From a virus: DNA of 24,203 bases. The translations under genes and the position numbers were made by a program. Each line of letters begins with the position of its first letter. The first letter of the stretch is position 1. Shown here in pieces: positions 17,860 through 24,203 of this stretch. The notes beneath the pieces are model-generated. The model worked only from the letters and a program-made list of their open reading frames with translations. It searched no databases and had not been told where the DNA came from. The DNA lies in the IMG/VR virus record IMGVR_UViG_3300006929_000119, positions 1 through 24,203 of that record; one strand, given 5' to 3'.

Positions 17860-18159
17860 TTAGTTTTGTGATACAGCCGTCCATTCTGCTTGTGCGCCTG
17901 ATGCTGCAACAAAAGAACAGTCTACAACGCGGGTTACACTTCTCCAGTCGGTTGATAAAGCTGCTTCTACCGCATCACTTACAAGAGTTCTTGGTGTAAC
18001 AACTGCTGCTCCAACTGCCGTGTGGTCTAGCTCAATGTTTTTACCGTTTCCGTAAATCATTTTTACTTTAGTAGTACTTAATTGCTCTATGCCTTTAATA
18101 TCGTTGCAAGAAATCATAAAATTTCCCAACGCTGTTTTAATTGTTATGTATTTTTCCAT
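17860..18159 (-). CDS. Small tandem-paralogue protein A (MEKYITIKTA), 99 aa
   Basis: The start chosen is ATG 18157-18159. An upstream in-frame ATG at 18192 overlaps the promoter element and would precede the expected transcription start. The protein has a first strand MEKYITIKTALGNFMIS, then DIKGIEQLSTTKVKMIY, then a helix LVSDAVEAALSTDWRSV and a C-terminal tail ending TAVSQN. It is the first gene of the small-protein operon, with a promoter about 30 nt upstream and a leader that is duplicated before paralogue B. Homology to B is clear by eye although identity is low. No known function. The compact strand-strand-helix layout would suit a virion accessory protein; this is inference. Confidence 0.75.
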   Translation of the reverse strand: MEKYITIKTALGNFMISCNDIKGIEQLSTTKVKMIYGNGKNIELDHTAVGAAVVTPRTLVSDAVEAALSTDWRSVTRVVDCSFVAASGAQAEWTAVSQN

Positions 18160-18184
18160 AATAAATAATAAAATTAGGTTAATA
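18150..18184 (-). repeat. 35-nt direct repeat, copy A (leader plus first codons of paralogue A)
   Basis: Identical to 17825-17859. Its upstream edge (18184) coincides with the transcription start expected about 6 nt after the -7 element at 18190-18197, so the repeat equals nearly the whole mRNA leader plus the first codons. Confidence 0.93.
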
Positions 18185-18189
18185 AAGTA

Positions 18190-18197
18190 CAAAGATA
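18190..18197 (-). promoter_or_regulatory. Bacteroidota-type -7 promoter element (TATCTTTG) for the small-protein operon
   Basis: TATCTTTG lies 30 nt upstream of ATG 18159 and 3 nt beyond the T9 tract of the preceding terminator. Its context (CTCT9AGTTATCTTTGTA) is almost identical to that of the promoter at 16853-16860. Confidence 0.7.
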
Positions 18198-18200
18198 ACT

Positions 18201-18231
18201 AAAAAAAAAGAGACTGTTTTAAGCAGTCTCT
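18201..18231 (-). terminator. Rho-independent terminator after the 244-aa gene
   Basis: Minus-strand AGAGACTG (18231-18224) pairs perfectly with CAGTCTCT (18216-18209) around a 7-nt loop, followed by a run of nine T (18209-18201). It lies about 30 nt past the stop at 18260. Confidence 0.9.
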
Positions 18232-18259
18232 CTTTTTAAAATATGTGCCTACACACCGA

Positions 18260-18994
18260 TTATTTTATTTTTTGTAAAAACTTTAATGTTTCTATACCTT
18301 CGTCAGATTTTAAGTAATGAGAAATCATTTCATTTCTATCTTCTCCAAAAGGCACAGTCATCATTCGTTTTTTATTAGTCTTAGTGTTAAAGTGAACATT
18401 TTGTTTTTTCATCATTAACTTTCCATCATCAAAAAATGATTGCACTTCAGCCATAAGCTTAAGCATAGGGTCGTTTATAATGTTTAAAAAGTTTTCAGGT
18501 TCATTTTTAGCATAAACTAATACGTCTCTTTTTAATTCTGCTGTACTAATTTTACTAACATCTACGTTAAATAAAACACGAGATACTGTTTCTAGCTGTC
18601 CAATCTCCATTGCACGAGCTTCTACTAAAGCCTCTACTTGTGCGTTTAACACTTCAACTTCTTGAGCAGCATCTTTTTCGGTATTTACTTTACGGAAAAG
18701 TTTATTATAACTAGGATGGAATTCTAAAAACTGTTGAAGCATAGGGTTGTCTTTAGGAACAATTAACATTCCATCTTCAAATACAATAGGTTCTAGTATT
18801 TTATTCCCATCTTGTTCGTCAGCAAAAATTGATTTTTGATTTCTAGCGTAACATAATTCTCTATTAATTTGTTTTTCCTCATCCCAATACAACAATGTAT
18901 TTCTTTTATTATGATGAGAAGCTAGCATGTAAGATAACGGTGATTCACCGTTTTGCAAGACATATGTCTCTGTTTTTAATGTTTTCTTTTTCAT
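18260..18994 (-). CDS. Conserved phage protein of unknown function, 244 aa
   Basis: The ATG at 18992-18994 follows an A/T-rich tandem repeat. The protein contains blocks I associate with an uncharacterised family next to the capsid gene of Bacteroidota phages: YMLASHHNKRNTLLYWDEEK, CYARNQKSIFADEQDGNKIL, EPIVFEDGMLIVPKDNPMLQ and QFLEFHPSYNKLF. A helical, acidic stretch follows (about residues 103-145; EKDAAQEVEVLNAQVEALVE), then a mainly helical C-terminus with basic patches. No membrane span or catalytic motif was found. The gene is bracketed by two terminators and has no TAnnTTTG element in the 21 nt between the upstream terminator and its ATG. It would be expressed by read-through from the capsid transcript or from a non-consensus promoter. 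Function is unknown; an assembly or minor virion role is possible. Confidence 0.8.
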   Translation of the reverse strand: MKKKTLKTETYVLQNGESPLSYMLASHHNKRNTLLYWDEEKQINRELCYARNQKSIFADEQDGNKILEPIVFEDGMLIVPKDNPMLQQFLEFHPSYNKLFRKVNTEKDAAQEVEVLNAQVEALVEARAMEIGQLETVSRVLFNVDVSKISTAELKRDVLVYAKNEPENFLNIINDPMLKLMAEVQSFFDDGKLMMKKQNVHFNTKTNKKRMMTVPFGEDRNEMISHYLKSDEGIETLKFLQKIK

Positions 18995-19013
18995 TTTATT
19001 AGATTTTATTAGA
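18994..19013 (-). repeat. Two copies of a 10-nt tandem repeat before the 244-aa gene
   Basis: The unit TTTTATTAGA (plus strand) occurs twice in direct succession between the terminator and the start codon. Given the A/T content it may be chance. It provides the A-rich sequence (AATAAAATCTAATAAA) in front of the ATG. Confidence 0.5.
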
Positions 19014-19015
19014 TT

Positions 19016-19043
19016 AAAAAAAAGGGAGGAGCGAACCCCTCCC
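19016..19043 (-). terminator. Rho-independent terminator after the major capsid gene
   Basis: Minus-strand GGGAGG (19043-19038) pairs with CCTCCC (19029-19024) around an 8-nt loop, followed by eight T (19023-19016). This is the most GC-rich hairpin in the window and lies 16 nt after the capsid stop, so it is probably efficient. Confidence 0.9.
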
Positions 19044-19059
19044 CTTATTAATTATCTTC

Positions 19060-20508
19060 TTAAGCTTTAAATAAGAAGAAGTTATTTGCACCCATAGTAC
19101 ATACACATCTTTCAGATAAGAAGTTTACAGACATTACGTCTACATCAGACGTAGCTGCTCCTCCTGCTCCACCAGTAATCCATGTTTTATATCTTCTATC
19201 TTCAGTTTCTGAAGCTCTATATCTAACATGTAAAAATGGTCTCTTAGCATTTCTACCTAAAATTTGGTCATATACTGTAGTTGAACCTGCTGGCACCATC
19301 AATCCATTGATAGCTCCTCCAACTAGTCCACCTCTCATTGTAGGGTCATTTAGGTATTTCCAGTCAGACTTGTAGAAGTCATATCCTCTACGGAATCCTC
19401 TGAATCCTAAATTTAACGCCATTTCTTCATCATTGTCAAAAAGACCATAAGAAGAACCACCGTTTCCATATGAGTTTTGTGAAGCTAACATATCATCAAT
19501 GTCAAAACCAAATTGTCTATTTAAGAATAATACATTCTCTTCAATAGAGCCTTGCTTATCTAATCTTTCGATAATTGCATCGAAGTCAGCTAAGACAGTT
19601 GGGTTTCCACCTGACCATACATTTCCTCTTGTCCCCACTACGTGGAAGATACCTTCTGAACCTTTGTTACCTGCTATACCTGCTGCATTCGCAATAGCTC
19701 CTGAAGCTGCTTCTGCTGGAACTGCTTCCACCATAGCTGTTTCTAGGTAATCGTCAAAACGTAATCTTGTGTCGTGCTCAGACTTTAGATACCATAGATA
19801 TCCATTAGCCCCGTCTTCACCTGAAATTTCAATCCATCCGATTTGAGCCATATCCGAACCATTCACCTTGTAAGTATCTTTTAAGATAATAGGTGAATTA
19901 GAGAATATAGAATCGTCAGAGATTAAAGTTTCTGGCATACCAACTTGACCTTTTTTAAATTCTGAACCGTAAATAAATACATCACAATCAACTGCTGCTG
20001 CCATAGTTTGACCTCCAGCTTCATAATAAGCTACGTCAAACGTTCTGTTAGCATAATCTACAGCTGTTACAACTGCTTTGTTAGTGAATGTAGACCCTGG
20101 TGTAGAGTCAGAGAACATAACAGTGTGTCCAACTCTTATAGCAATTCCTCCTGCTGCACCAGTTTGTGGCTGTGTAGCTGGAATTATTTGAGCTGCTGGA
20201 ACTGTCCATGTAGCAGTGTCTTGAGCCGCTGCTGCACCTGATGTTACTCCTGTATATTTTACGTGTAATCTACCTTGCTCCGCCCAGATTACTTTATCTG
20301 AGTTTGAAGGCATTTCAGCACCTACCATTCTTAAGAATGATGATACTGTTCTGTTACCATAACGTTCGAATTCTTTTTCATACGTATCTGGAAGATAAGT
20401 ACTTAAGAAATCAAAGTTATTGATATAATTAGTGGATGTTGTAATCTGCTGCGCACTTGGCTGCAACTGAAAATTTAACAAGCCACCTGTTTCAATACTT
20501 CCTGGCAT
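19060..20508 (-). CDS. Major capsid protein, 482 aa
   Basis: Size, position after portal and scaffold, and composition fit an HK97-fold capsid protein. Residues about 33-88 form a helix (DFLSTYLPDTYEKEFERYGN) followed by NSDKVIWAEQGRLHVKYTG, a helix-to-strand stretch seen in crAss-like and related Bacteroidota phage capsids. Residues about 120-185 contain a small beta module (VGHTVMFS, then AVVTAVDYANRTFDVAY). A conserved late block reads LFDNDEEMALNLGFRGFRRG, then YDFYKSDWKYLND. The C-terminus is LSERCVCTMGANNFFLFKA. The ATG at 20506-20508 is preceded by an A-rich leader with no promoter of its own, so it shares the scaffold transcript. No separate head protease is visible in the window. Confidence 0.88.
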   Translation of the reverse strand: MPGSIETGGLLNFQLQPSAQQITTSTNYINNFDFLSTYLPDTYEKEFERYGNRTVSSFLRMVGAEMPSNSDKVIWAEQGRLHVKYTGVTSGAAAAQDTATWTVPAAQIIPATQPQTGAAGGIAIRVGHTVMFSDSTPGSTFTNKAVVTAVDYANRTFDVAYYEAGGQTMAAAVDCDVFIYGSEFKKGQVGMPETLISDDSIFSNSPIILKDTYKVNGSDMAQIGWIEISGEDGANGYLWYLKSEHDTRLRFDDYLETAMVEAVPAEAASGAIANAAGIAGNKGSEGIFHVVGTRGNVWSGGNPTVLADFDAIIERLDKQGSIEENVLFLNRQFGFDIDDMLASQNSYGNGGSSYGLFDNDEEMALNLGFRGFRRGYDFYKSDWKYLNDPTMRGGLVGGAINGLMVPAGSTTVYDQILGRNAKRPFLHVRYRASETEDRRYKTWITGGAGGAATSDVDVMSVNFLSERCVCTMGANNFFLFKA

Positions 20509-20537
20509 AATTTCTAATTTTTTTTAAGTTTAATAAA

Positions 20538-21638
20538 TCATTTTCTAATTCGTGAACTCTTAATTGTTAATCTGTTTCCAGAGTCATTATTAACAGTTCT
20601 AATTTGCGTCCCTCCCTGTTTAACAACTTCGGGCGCAGAGCGTAACTTCATATTTATATTTTTAGTTTTACGCGCATCGCTTTCTATTGCTTCAGTTTTA
20701 CCCTGTTCATAAAAGAACTGAGCAAACTTTTCAGGGTTCATCGCTAATGATAACGCTTTATGATATCCTGGTGCATCTTTCATTAATCCATCTTCGCCTA
20801 AATATTTTTGAACAAAGTTCATAATATTTCCTTGAGATTTCTTTAATTCAGTTGCTTCTCCTGGATTGTACATTACGCTATTTTCTCCTACCTTAAACTC
20901 AAAACCTTTGAATTCATTCGAAAACACCTCTTCTGTTTTTTGTGCAAACCAATCAGCTTTTCTTTTTTGCTGTTCTGCTTGCGTTTTCGCATCATCAACA
21001 TATTGTCTATACTGGTCTAATTCTTGTTGAGCATCATTAGATAAAACTTCCTTGCTTGACTCAAGCGGTTGTTTATACTTATCTTTCTGCTCATTAAAGT
21101 ATTTTCTAGCTTCAACAATTTTTCTTTTCTTTGCTAACTTTATTTTTTTAATAGTTTTTTCATCATCAATATCTGCATCAAATGTATAATCATCCATTAA
21201 GGCCTCTACATCTTCTTCATCTATTGCTGTTTCACTGTCTAAAAAATATTCAGTTAACAAAACATCAGGATTCATTTCGTCAAAATCTCGATTAAGTTTT
21301 ACATAATCATTAATTCCACGCCCTGTTTCCTTTTTATATTTAAAATACGCTGCGACATCTTCAGGTAATTCTTCCTTTTCTTCTCGCTTTGCCATTAAAT
21401 CATCAAATGATTCTATAGGCTTATCGTATCTATTTCTTATATATTCAAGAACATCTTTTTCTTCTAAAGATTTTTGTTCTGTTGGCACAGCTTCTGCTTC
21501 TTGTTGTGGCTCTGTAGCTGCTTCAACACTTTTTTCTTCTTGAATAGTTTGTTTTTCTTCGTTTTCTTTTAGTAGTTTTTCTTCTACTTGGGCAGCAGAT
21601 TCTTCTACTTTCCCTACTTCTCTAACTTTTAATTCCAT
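20538..21638 (-). CDS. Capsid scaffolding-like protein, 366 aa
   Basis: The protein is highly charged, lacks hydrophobic segments and is predicted helical almost throughout. It has a Glu/Gln-rich N-terminus (residues 1-60), acidic middle segments (SETAIDEEDVEALMDDYTFD), coiled-coil-like stretches at about 185-235, and a basic C-terminal tail ending NRLTIKSSRIRK. An acidic body with a basic C-terminal capsid-binding tail is typical of podovirus scaffolds, and the gene lies between portal and capsid as expected. It has its own promoter at 21655-21662 and shares a transcript with the capsid gene. Functional assignment is from position and composition, since scaffold sequences diverge quickly. 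Confidence 0.8.
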   Translation of the reverse strand: MELKVREVGKVEESAAQVEEKLLKENEEKQTIQEEKSVEAATEPQQEAEAVPTEQKSLEEKDVLEYIRNRYDKPIESFDDLMAKREEKEELPEDVAAYFKYKKETGRGINDYVKLNRDFDEMNPDVLLTEYFLDSETAIDEEDVEALMDDYTFDADIDDEKTIKKIKLAKKRKIVEARKYFNEQKDKYKQPLESSKEVLSNDAQQELDQYRQYVDDAKTQAEQQKRKADWFAQKTEEVFSNEFKGFEFKVGENSVMYNPGEATELKKSQGNIMNFVQKYLGEDGLMKDAPGYHKALSLAMNPEKFAQFFYEQGKTEAIESDARKTKNINMKLRSAPEVVKQGGTQIRTVNNDSGNRLTIKSSRIRK

Positions 21639-21654
21639 TTAATTTAATTTTTTA

Positions 21655-21662
21655 CAAAGTTA
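21655..21662 (-). promoter_or_regulatory. Bacteroidota-type -7 promoter element (TAACTTTG) for scaffold and capsid
   Basis: TAACTTTG lies 16 nt upstream of ATG 21638 in the 51-nt gap after the portal stop. No TTG is present at the -33 distance. It allows capsid expression independent of the portal promoter. Confidence 0.65.
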
Positions 21663-21689
21663 ATAATTATTTTAATGTTAAATTTAAGC

Positions 21690-24125
21690 TTATCTAGGCT
21701 CAAACTCTGATAAATCAAAACCATCTAAACTGTCTTCATTTGACTCAAACCGTTGAGGTGGTAAATTGTTTTTTCTTTGATTTATTAATCTAGACTGTTC
21801 ATTGTTAGCCTGACTAATTCGGTCAGATTTAGCTTTTTCTCTTTGCATTTCTCTATCTCTCAATCCTCTTTCGCTAATATCTCTTAATTGTTGATTATAG
21901 CCAAATTCTTTATCCATTAAGGTTCCTTTTAATTGAGCTTCCGCATTTAACCTTTCAATCTCAAAAGCTACCTTGGCTTGTTCTAATTGCATTTTAGCTT
22001 GACTTTCAGCTTGAATTTTTTGCATAGCTGTTTCTGCTGCCATTTGTTGAGACTGCATTTGTATCTGCCCTTGCTGCTGTTGCTTCTGCATTTCGAACTG
22101 TCTATCTCTTTCTTCTTTACTTTTACGCTTCATTTTTAAAAGCTGATTTGCTAGCTTTAGATTATGAATTTCTCTAATATCGATTGCATCCTCTAAATTT
22201 ATATCACCTTTTTGTAAAGCCATTTGAATATTTTGTTCCAGTTGAGCTTTTTCTTCTGCATCAGGAGTTACTTCAATGAAAATACCAAAATCATATATAT
22301 ACAACTCATTCATTTCTTGCAAAATAGTTACATTGTATTTACCTATTTGATTTGCAAATTCATCTTTAAACTCTGCGTATTCTAAAATATCCGCCATTCT
22401 ATAAGATAACCCTTCTGCTAATGTTCTGTATATATATAAAGAACCATCTAAAATATGACGCGTAGCTGTGTTTGAATTTAAAGAAGCTAATTTTTGAATA
22501 CCTACTAATGCATTAGGGTCAGGATTACTACCGTCTTTGGCTTCACTTAATCCCGTTACCTGTCTAATCATGTTGATGTAGTTATTCATATTGGTAATAA
22601 GCATTTGTGTTTTGTTAGCCCCCGAGTTAGAAGTTAATTGTTGTATAGGTATTTTACCTTGATTGTATTCCCCCTCTTGTGTGTAACTTCTACCTACAAC
22701 ACTACCAGTTTGAAAATATAATCTTAACGCGTCTTCTGGGTTGTATGCATTACCCGTACCTAAGTCTACTTCATTTAATCCGTCTGCATCTATATATACA
22801 CCATCAGGAACAGTTCGTGATATTACTTGCTGTAATTTTAAATGAGTAAGCTGAATTAAATCTGCAAATGGAATCATTCTTTTTGTTAATGATTCGATTC
22901 TACCTTTATACATTCGTGGAGAAGTTGCAACATAATTAGGTAAAGCTGCTTGAGTAGCAGATTTTGGTCTTACCATGTTTTCCATTAATTCCCACTTAAG
23001 CATAATGTTAGTACCCATTACCATAATACCATCATACCAAACATCAATAGTTTTAGATATTTTCCTAAAATTGTTTTCTTCCATCATTTCTTCTGGCGGA
23101 TTAAAAGAATCATCTTTCTCTATAATTTTAGTAGCACCATTTTCATTTACTTTCTTTTTGTAAACATATTTTTTAGTAGTCTTGTAGTTAAAATACATTA
23201 ACGTAACAGTGTCTTTATAAAAAATATCATTATTGTAATATTGACGCATGTTAAAATAATCATACCACATTTGACTGTATTGGCTAATTTCTTTTAAGTC
23301 GTCTAGCGTTAAAGACTGGTCTATCTTCATTAATTCTGTTATAGCAACAGTTTTAATTTCTCCCCAATAAAAACAATCTTTATATTGTGGGTCTTCCGTA
23401 TAACTATGAATTAAATTAGCTGGGTCAACATATTTTACCTCGACACCACTTCCAGGCAAAAACTCATGTTTTGCACAAGCCATTCCTAAAACAGTTAAAT
23501 CATAATCTAATCTTTTTCTAATGTCATCATAATGATTTTCAGCAAATATAGTGTCAATACCTTCTTCTTCTGCTATCTCTATAGCAGGCTTATAATTTAA
23601 CTGCATGTATAATGCAAGTTCTTCATCGGTGTTGGGAAGGTCATCAGGAGACATTGTAAAAGGGTCAGCACCTGTGCCTTTTTGAATAATGCTTAACAGT
23701 TCTTTAGAAACCATTTGTGCCTCTATCATATCTTGAAAAGCACTACGCTTTGATTGTGACATAGCGTCTTGTGCGTAAGCATTAACCTTAAATAATCTAT
23801 CATTCATTCCATTCACAACTAAGTCTACAAACTTAGGTATTATAGGAACGATTGACCAATCAAGATTTAAATAAGACAAATCTCCGTCTACTGCTAATTC
23901 GTTTTTATATTTGGCTATAGGTTGTTCTCCACGTGCATACAACCGTAATCTGTTAAAGTCTTGCCAACGACTATAATATCTACACGCAGAAGAATCCTTT
24001 CTAAACCACTCATATTGTATTGCCTGGCCTATCATTAGACCATACTCTTCAGTTGCTTTTTCAGCATCTGAAACATACTGGCTTGGAAACCCTACATTAG
24101 ATATATCTATTTTAATATCTTTCAT
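21690..24125 (-). CDS. Portal protein, 811 aa
   Basis: The N-terminal part contains a string of segments characteristic of crAss-like/Bacteroidota podovirus portals: RLYARGEQPI (about 61-70), DGDLSYLNLDW (80-90) and IVPIIPKFVDLVVNGMNDRL (92-111). The central region (about 200-600) is a mix of helices and strands, as in the portal wing and stem. From about residue 620 to 790 there is a long Gln/Glu/Lys-rich helical or coiled-coil extension, ending in an acidic tail (FESNEDSLDGFDLSEFEPR). The protein forms the dodecameric ring at the capsid vertex through which DNA is packaged and ejected. At 811 residues it is longer than T7 gp8 (about 536), the surplus being mostly the C-terminal barrel-like extension. 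It has its own promoter at 24170-24177. No terminase gene lies inside the window. Confidence 0.9.
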   Translation of the reverse strand: MKDIKIDISNVGFPSQYVSDAEKATEEYGLMIGQAIQYEWFRKDSSACRYYSRWQDFNRLRLYARGEQPIAKYKNELAVDGDLSYLNLDWSIVPIIPKFVDLVVNGMNDRLFKVNAYAQDAMSQSKRSAFQDMIEAQMVSKELLSIIQKGTGADPFTMSPDDLPNTDEELALYMQLNYKPAIEIAEEEGIDTIFAENHYDDIRKRLDYDLTVLGMACAKHEFLPGSGVEVKYVDPANLIHSYTEDPQYKDCFYWGEIKTVAITELMKIDQSLTLDDLKEISQYSQMWYDYFNMRQYYNNDIFYKDTVTLMYFNYKTTKKYVYKKKVNENGATKIIEKDDSFNPPEEMMEENNFRKISKTIDVWYDGIMVMGTNIMLKWELMENMVRPKSATQAALPNYVATSPRMYKGRIESLTKRMIPFADLIQLTHLKLQQVISRTVPDGVYIDADGLNEVDLGTGNAYNPEDALRLYFQTGSVVGRSYTQEGEYNQGKIPIQQLTSNSGANKTQMLITNMNNYINMIRQVTGLSEAKDGSNPDPNALVGIQKLASLNSNTATRHILDGSLYIYRTLAEGLSYRMADILEYAEFKDEFANQIGKYNVTILQEMNELYIYDFGIFIEVTPDAEEKAQLEQNIQMALQKGDINLEDAIDIREIHNLKLANQLLKMKRKSKEERDRQFEMQKQQQQGQIQMQSQQMAAETAMQKIQAESQAKMQLEQAKVAFEIERLNAEAQLKGTLMDKEFGYNQQLRDISERGLRDREMQREKAKSDRISQANNEQSRLINQRKNNLPPQRFESNEDSLDGFDLSEFEPR

Positions 24126-24169
24126 TTATTGTACTAATTCACTATATATTCCACTGTTAGCATATCTTG

Positions 24170-24177
24170 CAAAGTTA
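24170..24177 (-). promoter_or_regulatory. Bacteroidota-type -7 promoter element (TAACTTTG) for the portal gene
   Basis: TAACTTTG lies 44 nt upstream of ATG 24125. The -33 position falls at the window edge and cannot be judged. The rest of 24126-24203 is an A/T-rich leader in which I see no gene. Confidence 0.6.
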
Positions 24178-24203
24178 ATGCTTATTTTTGATTGTTTTTT
24201 AAC

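Noticed and set aside
17835-18192. Upstream ATGs (17912 and 18192) extending the two small paralogues
   Set aside because: The extensions translate leader sequence; the 18192 start overlaps the promoter element, and both proteins align from the shared MEK start.
5483-23163. Other plus-strand open frames of 60-100 codons opposite the structural genes
   Set aside because: All are fully antisense to well-supported genes, show no promoter or A-rich leader, and have no recognisable product.
1-24203. tRNA genes, CRISPR arrays, insertion sequences, integrase or attachment sites
   Set aside because: The gaps between genes are all under 90 bases and contain only promoters, terminators and leaders.

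Overview
This window looks like the virion-structure and DNA-ejection module of a tailed, podovirus-type phage that infects a member of the Bacteroidota, probably a marine or aquatic flavobacterium. All fourteen genes lie on the minus strand, packed almost end to end in AT-rich DNA, so the biological order runs from right (24203) to left (1). The host inference rests on regulatory signals: five leaders carry TA[A/T]CTTTG, matching the Bacteroidota -7 promoter element TAnnTTTG. Start codons are preceded by A-rich tracts and no convincing Shine-Dalgarno motif is seen. The portal, ring-type and nozzle proteins resemble those of crAss-like phages and Cellulophaga podoviruses. This lineage call is from memory of family signatures, not from a search.

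Layout in transcription order. (1) 24177-21690: promoter and portal gene. (2) 21662-19016: promoter, scaffold-like gene, major capsid gene, strong terminator. (3) 18994-18201: a conserved unknown gene confined between two terminators, with no visible promoter of its own. (4) 18197-16864: promoter and three small genes, all beginning MEK(F/Y). Two are tandem paralogues sharing a perfect 35-nt leader. The third appears to be the same fold interrupted by an inserted domain. A terminator follows. (5) 16860-8668: promoter, two connector or ring-type proteins, a 1899-residue nozzle protein and a 269-residue companion. (6) 8661-1: promoter, a cupin-like protein, then an ejection-protein series resembling T7 gp14-gp15-gp16 in order and character. 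The last gene is giant (1670 codons visible, running off the left edge) and carries putative enzymatic domains.

Functionally, the right half builds the head (portal, scaffold, capsid). The middle builds the small accessory proteins, the head-tail connector and the tail nozzle. The left end encodes internal proteins expected to be packaged and injected with the DNA. The most notable content is the giant left-edge protein. It combines internal-virion-protein features and hydrophobic segments with an atypical kinase-like domain (K1301, D1393, K1395, N1399, D1412) and a zincin-type metallopeptidase motif (HEFGH, 1606-1610, with downstream glutamates 1661-1662). Copies of QLSQ flank the kinase-like region. 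This is the architecture of a 'polyvalent' protein that delivers enzymes into the host at infection.

No tRNA, CRISPR array, insertion sequence, integrase or attachment site was seen. No gap between genes exceeds 90 bases.
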